This document shows, piece after piece, positions 1 through 8,855 of a DNA stretch of 64,000 nt. Within the stretch, counting starts at the first letter, position 1. The number at the start of each line of letters is the position of its first letter. Under the pieces are notes generated by a model, which was not told the DNA's origin, did no database searches, and saw only the letters and a program-made list of their open reading frames with translations. Source of the stretch: Prevotella brunnea (GTDB lineage: Bacteria; Bacteroidota; Bacteroidia; Bacteroidales; Bacteroidaceae). The position numbers and the translations under genes are program-made. The stretch lies in assembly GCF_008016795.1 (NCBI RefSeq), contig NZ_SDIK01000018.1, forward strand, positions 1 through 64,000, read 5' to 3'.

Positions 1-56
1 CGGACAGTAATAATTCTTTTTTCTGTGGGTGCAGGGCACTCGCTGTTTCAAAAATG

Positions 57-94
57 AAAAGGCAGCGACCTTTGTCAATGGGTCGCTGCCTTTT
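57..94 (-). terminator. Terminator-like hairpin after the B12 operon
   Basis: A perfect 14-bp inverted repeat (AAAAGGCAGCGACC at 57-70, complement at 81-94) with a 10-nt loop lies about 70 bp past the stop of the last minus-strand gene. The A/T-rich stem ends make it a bidirectional intrinsic terminator. It most likely ends the cobalamin operon. The 56 bases to its left show no recognisable feature. Confidence 0.85.
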
Positions 95-166
95 CTATTC
101 CGGTTACACACTGCGCAACCGGCTCTCATGGATTGTGAAACCGATTGGCGGGTGTGAGATTATTCA

Positions 167-3100
167 TTATTTGAAAACAACTTTCTTGCCGTTTACAATG
201 TAGATGCCATGCTGTGGATTCTTCACACGACGGCCCTGCAGGTCGTAGATTACCTTTTCTTTCGTTTCGTTTTCAGTTTCGATTTCGTTAACGCCGAGTG
301 CTTCATCGGTCATAAACTCTATGGTAACTACCTTTTCAATGATCTTGCCATTGCTGTTAATCTTGATTGTAACTGTCTGCTCGCCGTCAGGTTCAACGGT
401 TGGCATAATAACCAAATTTCCATTTATAATTTTAGCTTCAAAGATTTCGGGGTAGCTTACTTCTTTTACTGACATTATAATAGCCGAAGCCATGTTATCC
501 TTGTCTTCTACAAAATCTTTCAACGAAATAACGGTATTCTTTTCTTTGCTAACAGGAATGACACCAAGGTCTTTTGCAGTAGGAGCAAAGTTGTCGGGGA
601 ATACGGGCAATGATGGGAACCAGTAGTTGGCAATCATTGGGTATTCGTTGATGATGGTACCGGTTGTGTCGTATTTTCTCAACGTATAGCTTTGGTTACC
701 GAAGTCTTGATACAGGCTGACGTACAATTCGTCTGTAACAGGGTGTACACGCATAGAGCAGCCATAGATTTTCCATGGGTCATCGATTGCGATAAATTTA
801 GTACATTCCTTCTTGTCGATGTCGTACTTGAAGATGGTCTTGTTGCTGAACCAGCTGCTTTCTCCACCATTCCAATAAAGAACGTTCTGCTGTGTGCTTG
901 CGCAGAAGCCGTCAGGAGTCCACGCATACCAAGAGTTGGCAGGGCCGAACGTACCTTCCGGAAGGGCGATAACTTCTTTCTTGTACGATTTCGGATTCAG
1001 CTTAACAATGCGTGTGTCGGCCTTACCGCTTCCATTTTTGTCTGCAAGACTGAGCCACAAGTTTCCGTCTTTGGAAAGAACCACAGAGCCGAAGCCCCAG
1101 CCTTCCTCTGCCGGAATCACCTTCTTTACCTTGTCTGTAATTGCATCGATGACAATCAAGCCTTTGGTTTGATGTACGGCATATACTTTGTTGTCAACGC
1201 GAACCATGTTGCCAATCTGTCCGGAATAAAGGTTGGTGGCACTGCCTTCGGCACCGCCGATTTGTCCTTTGATTTCATTGGTGGTTAAATCCAAGATATA
1301 AATACCGTTGGTTGTACCAATGTATGCCTTGGTTTCATCAACGCCAAGGAACGAACGACCGTCGGCAATGCTCTTGCCTTCGCTGTTGGTTGCAAACGTA
1401 GTCAGTTGCTTCTCAATCTTCAGGGTCTTGGCATCGGCAATAGTCAAACGACCACCCACAATTGATGCACCTGGATCTTTCTCCTGCTTCGAGATGATGT
1501 AGAATTTATCTCCGTAGATGGTACCATACTGCGCTGTTGCTCCCAACTCCTTGCCCGGATTTTCTTTCTGAATGACACGGTAAGTCCATTCTCCATCGTT
1601 GCTAATGAAGTTAAGCGTTGAATTCTGATGACCGAACCAGTCCTCGTTTACGATGAAAACACCATTGGTGTAATCCACCGGAGCTTCCACAACTGTCTGG
1701 CAGGCACCGCTATGAGTTGGCTTTGTATAATCGATGACATTGCCTAACAGGTCTTTCTTTGGGAATAAGACACCTTCGTATGTAGTGTTGGCAGGTAAGT
1801 TGTTGAATGCTTTTCCCGTGCTGATTACAACATACTCTTTCAAGTCGTCATTGTATGTCAATGGTTTAAGATCTTCACCGACAATGTCGGTTGATGACAA
1901 GTACTTGTTAGTTGCAATAGTGTCTTTTGCATTATTATGTTCTGATATACCACCTTCAATGATATTGTGTCCAAGGAGTTTGAATCCTTTCATATTATCA
2001 CGCTTCAGAATGGTGTTTCCTCTCTTTGCCTTAATTTTATTGTCTTGGAATACACTGTTCACAATTTCGAAAGAGCCGGGGTTTGAAATTCCAATGACTG
2101 CGTTGTAAGCGTCATTTCCAACAAAAGAGCAAGAACTAATAAGTCCTTTTGTGTTTTCTGCTTTTCCTGAGGCATTACCCAAAAACTCTATAATAGGTAA
2201 TCGTTTTGTTGCAACTGAAGTGTTGTTTGAGAAACGACAACCTATCAAATTCAATATCAATTTATTCTTCAAATTACCATTAGCTCCGATAACAGCATCT
2301 GCCTTAGCCTTGCAATTATCAAAAGTACAGTTTTCGATTGTTGCCTGAACAGCAATAACCTTAATTGGCGTGGTACAGTTCTTAAAATTGATATTCTTAA
2401 TCTTAACTACAGATGGTGCACTTGTAGATGTATAAAAACCAAGTGGCATTGTATAATTAACGAATGTAACTCCATTGCCGTTGATAGTAATATTTTTATT
2501 AGCACCGAAAGTGGAAGAAGTCGGAGTTATTTCTTTACCGGCAAGTGCGGGGTCAAATTCGATTACATCGCCATCTGCCGCATTTACGACTGCATTCTTA
2601 AACTCAGCGTAAGTTTTTACTATTGTGGTTTTGCCCGGAGCTTTATTTGTCTGCGACCGAGCTTGGGTTGTTTGGGGAGCAACTTCGGATGCGTTAGCGA
2701 TAGGAGTTACATATTCCAATTCTCCCGACATGTCGTTGCTATACCAATTAACCATATCAGACATATACACCCATCCATCTACAGAACCGTTAGATAAATG
2801 TCTTGAAGAAGCCCCTACACTTGAATAAGCGTAAGGGGTAGAGAGGTCGTCGGTAGTCCAATAACTCCAATAGCCATTATACCAACCTGCTCTCCAATGG
2901 TCTAAACTGTCGTTAGAGGTCCAATGGTCAAAATCGTAGGTTGAAGTGTTGTACAATCCATCTGTAAGGCTGTATGACACTCCATTTTTTAAAAGTGAGA
3001 TGTTGCCGTTTCCGTTGAGGTCGAAGCCCATACCGCCTATTGCGGTACCATACTGTGTGCCTCCGTAAACGAGCATGTAGAAACGAGGATCGGCTTTTGC

Positions 3101-3412
3101 AATAGCCTTCAACATCGCTTCGCCTGTTCCTTCTGCCTCGGTGGTCCAAAGATACTTCCAAACGAGATTTTTGTTGCTACCTTTACCATCATCCCATTTT
3201 ACAACGAGATACGAGATGTTCATACCACTTCCTACCTCGTAAAACTCTCTTCCTGTGTCAATGCCCGGAAGAATGTCATTGTTTGGCGTTGCCCTTAAAC
3301 TCGTTTTTGCTTTTTTTACAGAGCGGGACACGCCTTGTACTCTGATACTTTGTGCTTGCATTGCCGTTATCGACAGCAACGCAACCAAGAAGATGTAAAA
3401 TCTTTTAATCAT
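167..3412 (-). CDS. Secreted multidomain protein: beta-helix plus BtuG-like propeller, T9SS-type C-terminus
   Basis: This 1081-residue protein is the sixth and last gene of the cobalamin-riboswitch operon. A signal peptide ends near residue 20 (AMQAQ). Residues about 30-235 are rich in Trp, Tyr and Gly and I cannot name this domain. Residues about 262-560 repeat short Asn/Cys-rich beta strands (NITINGNG, ENCTFDNC, IGCRFSNN), as in right-handed beta-helices. Residues about 580-950 closely match the 571-residue protein two genes upstream, including the shared motif VNEDWxGHQNST; this is a DUF5074/YncE-like beta-propeller of the BtuG kind. An Ig-like segment follows. The end (YDLQGRRV, then GIYIVNGKKVVFK) looks like a type IX secretion signal. 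Inferred role: extracellular corrinoid or corrinoid-complex capture. The substrate is not proven by sequence. Confidence 0.8.
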   Translation of the reverse strand: MIKRFYIFLVALLSITAMQAQSIRVQGVSRSVKKAKTSLRATPNNDILPGIDTGREFYEVGSGMNISYLVVKWDDGKGSNKNLVWKYLWTTEAEGTGEAMLKAIAKADPRFYMLVYGGTQYGTAIGGMGFDLNGNGNISLLKNGVSYSLTDGLYNTSTYDFDHWTSNDSLDHWRAGWYNGYWSYWTTDDLSTPYAYSSVGASSRHLSNGSVDGWVYMSDMVNWYSNDMSGELEYVTPIANASEVAPQTTQARSQTNKAPGKTTIVKTYAEFKNAVVNAADGDVIEFDPALAGKEITPTSSTFGANKNITINGNGVTFVNYTMPLGFYTSTSAPSVVKIKNINFKNCTTPIKVIAVQATIENCTFDNCKAKADAVIGANGNLKNKLILNLIGCRFSNNTSVATKRLPIIEFLGNASGKAENTKGLISSCSFVGNDAYNAVIGISNPGSFEIVNSVFQDNKIKAKRGNTILKRDNMKGFKLLGHNIIEGGISEHNNAKDTIATNKYLSSTDIVGEDLKPLTYNDDLKEYVVISTGKAFNNLPANTTYEGVLFPKKDLLGNVIDYTKPTHSGACQTVVEAPVDYTNGVFIVNEDWFGHQNSTLNFISNDGEWTYRVIQKENPGKELGATAQYGTIYGDKFYIISKQEKDPGASIVGGRLTIADAKTLKIEKQLTTFATNSEGKSIADGRSFLGVDETKAYIGTTNGIYILDLTTNEIKGQIGGAEGSATNLYSGQIGNMVRVDNKVYAVHQTKGLIVIDAITDKVKKVIPAEEGWGFGSVVLSKDGNLWLSLADKNGSGKADTRIVKLNPKSYKKEVIALPEGTFGPANSWYAWTPDGFCASTQQNVLYWNGGESSWFSNKTIFKYDIDKKECTKFIAIDDPWKIYGCSMRVHPVTDELYVSLYQDFGNQSYTLRKYDTTGTIINEYPMIANYWFPSLPVFPDNFAPTAKDLGVIPVSKEKNTVISLKDFVEDKDNMASAIIMSVKEVSYPEIFEAKIINGNLVIMPTVEPDGEQTVTIKINSNGKIIEKVVTIEFMTDEALGVNEIETENETKEKVIYDLQGRRVKNPQHGIYIVNGKKVVFK

Positions 3413-3451
3413 AACTATAAGTTTTAAAATTATTGGTTGATATATCTATTC

Positions 3452-4546
3452 TTATTTGATAACTATCTTTTTGCCATTTTGTATGTAAATGCCTCTCTTC
3501 GGGTGTTCTACCTTGCGTCCTGTCAAATCGTAGAAAGCACCATCGTATTTCCTTTCAGCCTGTGGCGCAGTGATGCTTGTCGGAATGATGATAGGGTTGT
3601 CATCGTAGCCCGGTATCAAGTGCAGGTCTTCAAAACCGGCAACCTCTGTCGAGGTCTCGCCCAACCAGCCACAGTATTGGAAAATGCCTGTGTAAACCTT
3701 TATGAAGTTAACTTCCGTCAGGTCCACATGCTTTCCGTTCTTATCTACTGCCCAGTCGAGATCGAATGTGGCAGCGTCTTCTTCGTTGGTGGAGCCATCC
3801 ACGTAGCCGTAGCTGTCTTTTGAGTAACGATACAGCACCCAATATCTGCCAACGTGCGATTGGTCGATGGCATTGTTGGGCAACTTGCTGCCGGAGAAGG
3901 TCATTGTCTCTCCCTTTTCCCAATAAGGCCAATAGGTCTGGGCATGGAAAGAGTTCTTCATGTGATAGCCCGTAGAATCTTTCTTTACACCGTTTTCCGT
4001 CCATGTGGCTTCCCACTTGATGTAGTTGTCGTATGTGGACCATTCTTGATTGTGCTCTCCTGACTCTGCCGTCGGCTTGTGATAGGTGATGGTGAAGTCG
4101 AAAATCTGCCGACCTCTGTAGTATTCCGATCCTGCCAATTCATACCATTGTGCTGTTTCCACATTGTCGCCCACGCCTACATAGACGATTCCCGGCTCAA
4201 TGCTTCCGCCTATTGTCTCCTTTCCATAGACCGGATCGGCATTGGCATAGAAGCCGTTGCCCAAGATGCGGAGGTCGGAACCTTTCTTGTTTTGTACGGG
4301 ATGGTCGAACTTTACGGTTACATACCCTCCGTAAGTGCCAAGATGAACCATTTCCTTGTTGTTGAGGTTTTTAGTTGCCCTTTGACAAACTTCCTCGTGC
4401 GTGGTGGTCTCATCGGCATTAGGAAGCGTGTTGACAAACTGTCCCGGTGCGGGATGATACTCCAACACTTCTATCTCCTGTGTTTGAGCTGTTGCTGTTA
4501 ATGTTGCCAAGCTGAATAAAATGCTTGTGTAAACCTTTCTTTTCAT
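3452..4546 (-). CDS. Secreted protein paralogous to the PKD lipoprotein of the B12 operon
   Basis: This 364-residue protein has a signal peptide ending near TATAQ and a C-terminal T9SS-type signal (YDLTGRKVEHPKRGIYIQNG). Its body matches residues about 125-410 of the lipoprotein at 6449-7693. Shared features are PAPGQFVN near the start, GGYxxxxFDHxV, EPGIV, the identical WYELAGSEYY, LPNNAxDxSxxGRYxVLY and a GWxGETSTE motif near the end. It lacks the N-terminal PKD-like domain and lipobox of that paralogue. The pair therefore looks like one binding domain attached to the surface by two routes, lipid anchor and T9SS. The gene lies 39 bp upstream of the last gene and 148 bp after the preceding one. 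Corrinoid binding is inferred from the riboswitch context only. Confidence 0.8.
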   Translation of the reverse strand: MKRKVYTSILFSLATLTATAQTQEIEVLEYHPAPGQFVNTLPNADETTTHEEVCQRATKNLNNKEMVHLGTYGGYVTVKFDHPVQNKKGSDLRILGNGFYANADPVYGKETIGGSIEPGIVYVGVGDNVETAQWYELAGSEYYRGRQIFDFTITYHKPTAESGEHNQEWSTYDNYIKWEATWTENGVKKDSTGYHMKNSFHAQTYWPYWEKGETMTFSGSKLPNNAIDQSHVGRYWVLYRYSKDSYGYVDGSTNEEDAATFDLDWAVDKNGKHVDLTEVNFIKVYTGIFQYCGWLGETSTEVAGFEDLHLIPGYDDNPIIIPTSITAPQAERKYDGAFYDLTGRKVEHPKRGIYIQNGKKIVIK

Positions 4547-4640
4547 TATCTTACTTCTAATTGTTATATAAATAGGTAGTTATACTTTTCTTTCCATATC
4601 ATCTATCAGGCCTTTACAGGATTCATCATCTTTGTGGTAA

Positions 4641-4682
4641 CTTTACAAGATTCATCATCGGAGAGCCTTTTATCTCCGATGA
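4641..4682 (-). other. Intercistronic hairpin and short direct repeat in the B12 operon
   Basis: The 148-bp gap between the 571- and 364-residue genes holds a 10-bp inverted repeat (TCATCGGAGA at 4655-4664, complement at 4673-4682). It also holds two near-identical 19-bp copies of CTTTACARGATTCATCATC starting at 4612 and 4641. No T-run follows the hairpin on the minus strand, so an mRNA processing or stability element is more likely than a terminator. Confidence 0.5.
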
Positions 4683-4694
4683 CAAACCCTCAAG

Positions 4695-6410
4695 TTATTT
4701 CACAAATACTTTCTTCACTGTACCATCGCTCATACGAATAATCTGAATCCTTCCATTTCTTTTGTTTGTTTCTTGACCGGATAAATTATAGCGTTTAATT
4801 TCCTTGACATCATTGTTCTGAACATTCTCAATGCCATTGGTAGTACAGTTGAGCTTTATGGTTGCGTAAGCTATCTTTCCGTTGCTGTTGATTTTTATCT
4901 TCACAAATTCTTCAGATGTAAACTTTGTCTTTGGAGTTACGATGAGTTCCCCATTCTTTATCTCAGCGTTGAATTTGCTATTGTCGCTCACTTTCTCAAC
5001 AGTCTTTACCATTGCTGCATCCATATTGTCAGCATCATGTGCCAGTGTTGAAAGGGAAATCTTTATGGAAGCCTCATCGGTATCTATATTCTTTATGCCC
5101 AAGTCATTGGGGATTGGTGCCTCTACATCGGGGAAAACCGGAAGAGATGGGAACCAGTAGTTCTTTATCATGGGATACTCCTTAAGCATTTTGCCGTCTT
5201 TGTCGGTTCTCACAGTCTTGTAGGTGTTGTCGGCAAAGTCTCCTTTGAATAGCGACATGTACAAATCTCCGGTTATGGGGTGTGGACGCATGGAGCAACC
5301 GTAAAGCTTCCACTTCTCAGGTTGCTTGTCAAGGTCGATAATATTGGTTACCGTGCGAGTATCAACATCAAACTTGAAAATCTTACTATTGCTGAACCAT
5401 GAGTTCTCACCCCCATTCCAATAAAGTGCATTCTCTACATTGGAGGCACAGAAACCGTCAGGTGTCCATGCGTACCATGATGATGCAGGGGGATAGTTTC
5501 CGGTGTCGGGGCTAATGTAAACGACTTCTGTCCCAAAGCTAATGGGATCGATTCGCACAATGAATGGCAACATATTGCCATAGCCGTCTTTGTTCAAAGT
5601 AACAGAAACCCATAAGCTGCCATCTTTTGCCATTACCAAAGAACTGCCAACACAAGGCTCGGCGTCATCTTTCAGTTTGGCATTCTCTGCGAGATATTCG
5701 TTGAATGTGTCTATTAGCGACTTCATGTCAATCACCTTAATCACCTTATCCGTAGAGGGGTCTATCACAAGAACGCCGTATTCCTGATGAACAGAGAATA
5801 CATAGTTGTTAATCCGAACCATGCAACCTGACTGTCCCCAGTAGAGTGCCTTGTTGCCTGGATTGGCATTGCCACCTGTTCCTGAAGCTGCGAATGGATT
5901 TTCAGTGCCCTTTATTTGACCTGTTACTTCCAAAGTATTACTGTTGAATATCCAGATGCCATTGCTCGTGCTGATATAGACTTTGTTCTCATCAACTCCT
6001 AAACATCCACGTCCATCGCAAGTGTTCCCCGAAGGGTCAATCTTGTCCAATTGTTTTATAACTTTCATGGTTTTGGCATCAGCAACCGTGATGCGTCCAC
6101 CTTTAATTTTGGATCCCGGGTCTCGTTCCTGCTTGGCAATGAGATAGAACCGGTCGCCATAGATGATGCCGTGCTGATTGGTACAGCCCAACTCCATGCC
6201 CGGATTTTCTTTTTGGATAACACGGTAAACCCATTCTCCTTTTTCTGTGAGGTAGTTGACCGTGGAATTTTGATGACCGTACCAGTCTTCATTGACAAAG
6301 AAGACTCCGGTGGTGTAGTCTATATCATCTGTCTGTGCCAATGCTCCTGTTGTAAATGCCGGGAACATCGTCAGTAGCAGAAATAACCTGATGAGTAGCT
6401 TCTTTTTCAT
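4695..6410 (-). CDS. Secreted DUF5074/YncE-type beta-propeller (BtuG-like), probable T9SS cargo
   Basis: This 571-residue protein has a signal peptide ending near GALAQ and no lipobox. Residues about 30-420 form the propeller. Blade-like repeats include GVFFVNEDW, YGDRFYLIAKQ, GVDENKVYISTSNG, HQEYGVLVIDP and WYAWTPDGFCAS. Two Ig-like strands follow, then a degenerate C-terminal signal (YNLSGQETNKRN...KKVFVK). The family includes BtuG, the surface lipoprotein that grabs cobalamin for BtuB in Bacteroides. This copy uses signal peptidase I and perhaps T9SS export instead. It lies 38 bp after the PKD lipoprotein gene. Corrinoid binding is inferred from the family and the upstream riboswitch. Confidence 0.8.
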   Translation of the reverse strand: MKKKLLIRLFLLLTMFPAFTTGALAQTDDIDYTTGVFFVNEDWYGHQNSTVNYLTEKGEWVYRVIQKENPGMELGCTNQHGIIYGDRFYLIAKQERDPGSKIKGGRITVADAKTMKVIKQLDKIDPSGNTCDGRGCLGVDENKVYISTSNGIWIFNSNTLEVTGQIKGTENPFAASGTGGNANPGNKALYWGQSGCMVRINNYVFSVHQEYGVLVIDPSTDKVIKVIDMKSLIDTFNEYLAENAKLKDDAEPCVGSSLVMAKDGSLWVSVTLNKDGYGNMLPFIVRIDPISFGTEVVYISPDTGNYPPASSWYAWTPDGFCASNVENALYWNGGENSWFSNSKIFKFDVDTRTVTNIIDLDKQPEKWKLYGCSMRPHPITGDLYMSLFKGDFADNTYKTVRTDKDGKMLKEYPMIKNYWFPSLPVFPDVEAPIPNDLGIKNIDTDEASIKISLSTLAHDADNMDAAMVKTVEKVSDNSKFNAEIKNGELIVTPKTKFTSEEFVKIKINSNGKIAYATIKLNCTTNGIENVQNNDVKEIKRYNLSGQETNKRNGRIQIIRMSDGTVKKVFVK

Positions 6411-6448
6411 AAGTTTAATTTTTTATGATGGAATTGTTTCGCTAAATA

Positions 6449-7693
6449 TTAATTTCCTGGGATTGGGTCGTCAGGTACTCCATTGGGTTCCTTGATGTGA
6501 AGATCCTCTCCTCGGCAAATCTCTGTGCTTGTTTCACCAATCCAACCGCAATACTGATTTACTGCCGTATAGACCTTTACGAAGTCAATACCAGGCAGGT
6601 GGACAGGCTTCCCATTCTTATCCACAGCCCATGATATGTCAAAGCTGCTTAAATCCTTAAATTCAGCCGGGTGATTATCCACGTATCCCCATTCGTAGGA
6701 ATAGAGTACGTAGTATCTGCCTTGCCCACTCTTGTCCACTGCATTGTTTGGCAGTCGCGTGCCGGTAAATGTCAGTTGATCGTTGGCAACCCACTGTGGG
6801 AAATATGGTTGGGTATGGAAGCTGTTTTTGGCAATATAGCCACTCTTCCCCTCTGAATCTGTCCACGGCACGTATGTCAAATCGGTCAGGAAGCCAGAGT
6901 CGTCTTTCACCGGTTTCTTGTTTGGATCAGGTCGTGTGTAAGTGATGGAATAGTTATGAATGGTTGTGGGTTTATAATACTCGCTACCCGCCAGTTCGTA
7001 CCATTCATCGTCAGGTTTTCCATTCATGTTGGTGTCGTAGGAGACCATTACGATGCCGGGCTCGCATGACCCGCCCTTCTTTTCCGGTTCAATAAGCTCG
7101 TAAAAGGCATTGCCTTGGATATAAAAGTCTAACGCATCAGGAACATTCACTACAGTATGGTCAAACCCAAATATGATGTATCCTCCAAAGCCTCCTAAGG
7201 ATACCAATACATCGTTCTTTCCTGTAATGCTTTCTTCCGCTCTGATGCGCATAGCCTCTGCATTGTCCCCATTTAAATATTCGGGAATATAATTTACAAA
7301 TTGTCCCGGGGCCGGCATATACTCATAAACATGGCTAATATAGCGGCTGTATTCTACTTCCTCGTGCATCACGTTTACTTCAAAATCGTGGTGGTAGGGG
7401 GTGTTTGGATCAATGACTTCAAAAGTTATCTTGTATTTTCCCTCGTCTTTTGCAAGGAAAATATAGTCACGTTGAGTACTTAAGAGCGAGTCTCTGCCAT
7501 CGGGCAGGTGTAGCGTCCACTTGTATTCTTCGCCGGTAAACTCCGAATGGAGTCCCAATTTCTGCATTCTATAGATGTAATACGTGTCATCTATTCCGAG
7601 ATTCACCATAGCAGGGTCTTCCGTACAGCCTGTCATGAAGAACGAAAAGGTTGCGCAGAGAATAGTTATGAGATATAGTTTTATTTTGTTCAT
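6449..7693 (-). CDS. PKD-domain surface lipoprotein of the B12 operon
   Basis: The ATG at 7693 was chosen because it opens a lipoprotein signal peptide (MNKIKLYL...FFMTGCTED, lipobox Cys near residue 23). It also overlaps the preceding stop by 4 bp (ATGA), which implies translational coupling. The product is 414 residues. Residues about 30-115 form a PKD/Ig-like domain (YKWTLHLPDGRDSLLS). The rest is the domain shared with the 364-residue T9SS-type paralogue (PAPGQFVN, GGYIIFGFDHTV, DEWYELAGSEYY). Proteins of this type are common next to btuB/btuG in Bacteroidota. A role as an accessory surface corrinoid-binding protein is inferred. Confidence 0.82.
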   Translation of the reverse strand: MNKIKLYLITILCATFSFFMTGCTEDPAMVNLGIDDTYYIYRMQKLGLHSEFTGEEYKWTLHLPDGRDSLLSTQRDYIFLAKDEGKYKITFEVIDPNTPYHHDFEVNVMHEEVEYSRYISHVYEYMPAPGQFVNYIPEYLNGDNAEAMRIRAEESITGKNDVLVSLGGFGGYIIFGFDHTVVNVPDALDFYIQGNAFYELIEPEKKGGSCEPGIVMVSYDTNMNGKPDDEWYELAGSEYYKPTTIHNYSITYTRPDPNKKPVKDDSGFLTDLTYVPWTDSEGKSGYIAKNSFHTQPYFPQWVANDQLTFTGTRLPNNAVDKSGQGRYYVLYSYEWGYVDNHPAEFKDLSSFDISWAVDKNGKPVHLPGIDFVKVYTAVNQYCGWIGETSTEICRGEDLHIKEPNGVPDDPIPGN

Positions 7694-8844
7694 TTTCGAG
7701 TCTTTAAAAAACAAATGTGTGCAGGTATATCCCCGGTGCGGACACTCCATTTTCGTTTGCCATTCCGGTCGAAACAATAGAGCGTACCGGACGACACGTA
7801 ATTCTTAGCATCGGTGACGAAAATATCGCCCGTCTCCGGGTGAATGGCTATGCCATAGGGGATTGTGATGTCTTTTTCGCTTCCATCGGTGATGAAGTTC
7901 TTGCTCACCACTTTCTTGGTCTTTATGTTGATGATTCCATAATTTATTGTGTTTTTCTGGGTGTAGTTGTTCCATTCAGTTGCATAATAATAAAGGGAAT
8001 CTCCATAGAAAGCCATGTTTGAGCATGCTACCGGTATGGTATCGGTAACAATCATCTGATTGTAGCCCGGTCTTTTGGTCAGGACAAAGAGACGTGAAGG
8101 CACATTCTCGTAGTTACCACGAGAAGTTACCCACAGTTTCTTGTACTTGTCTTTCTTCAGTCGGTGGAGGTTGATGCCCACAGGTATCTGTTGAACTTGT
8201 TTGAAGTCCTCCATTTGTATGACCGACACAGTATTGTCGTAAACAGGTGGGCGGTATCCTCCGGAGTTGGCAACATACATATAGTCATCGATTATTTCCA
8301 TTTCTTCAGGTTGATATCCCACAGTCACTTTTGCTTTCACCGCCAAAGAAGTCGTATCAACCTTATATACTGCGCCTTTGGGTGCTGTAGGGTCGATGAG
8401 TACCGGTCCGACGTATGCGCTGACATACGCCGCACCCTTGTAAAACCTGATATAGCGGCAGTTGGGGATGTTTACTTGCCCTATCCTGACACCTGTACGA
8501 GCGTCCAATACCTCAACCTTGTGTGAGCAATTGACCACAACATAGAGCTTTGAGCCGTATATTTGTATATCGTTTCCCACATCTCCTAATTCCTTGATGA
8601 CATTAGGATTTCGTTCCGCGTAGAAATTACGTGCGTAGAGTCCTGTCTGATAATCGAAGTAATCCAAGGTGCATTTGTTGCTTCCCATGTTTCCTTCGTT
8701 CACAAGGTAGAAACCGCGCACTTTGCTGTTCGGAAGAGGTGGATCATTGATGATGTCGTATTCGGTGGGCACTACCAATTCGTCCTCTCTGCAAGAGTAG
8801 AATACGAACATCGCTAATATCATGATAAACCAAAATTTCTTCAT
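7690..8844 (-). CDS. btuG: BtuG-like cobalamin-binding surface lipoprotein
   Basis: This 384-residue lipoprotein (lipobox FVFYSC, Cys near residue 18) folds as a YncE-type seven-bladed beta-propeller. Blade-like repeats include GFYLVNEGNMGSNK, DIQIYGSKLYVVVN, KVEVLDARTG, VGYQPEEMEIIDD, DYMYVANSGG and NTVSVIQ. BtuG binds cobalamin very tightly at the surface and caps BtuB, handing the vitamin to the receptor. The gene sits 11 bp after the btuB-like gene and overlaps the next gene by 4 bp, as expected for a stoichiometric pair. Both are downstream of a cobalamin riboswitch. The assignment rests on fold, lipobox and context. Confidence 0.85.
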   Translation of the reverse strand: MKKFWFIMILAMFVFYSCREDELVVPTEYDIINDPPLPNSKVRGFYLVNEGNMGSNKCTLDYFDYQTGLYARNFYAERNPNVIKELGDVGNDIQIYGSKLYVVVNCSHKVEVLDARTGVRIGQVNIPNCRYIRFYKGAAYVSAYVGPVLIDPTAPKGAVYKVDTTSLAVKAKVTVGYQPEEMEIIDDYMYVANSGGYRPPVYDNTVSVIQMEDFKQVQQIPVGINLHRLKKDKYKKLWVTSRGNYENVPSRLFVLTKRPGYNQMIVTDTIPVACSNMAFYGDSLYYYATEWNNYTQKNTINYGIINIKTKKVVSKNFITDGSEKDITIPYGIAIHPETGDIFVTDAKNYVSSGTLYCFDRNGKRKWSVRTGDIPAHICFLKTRK

Positions 8845-8855
8845 AGTCTTTTATG

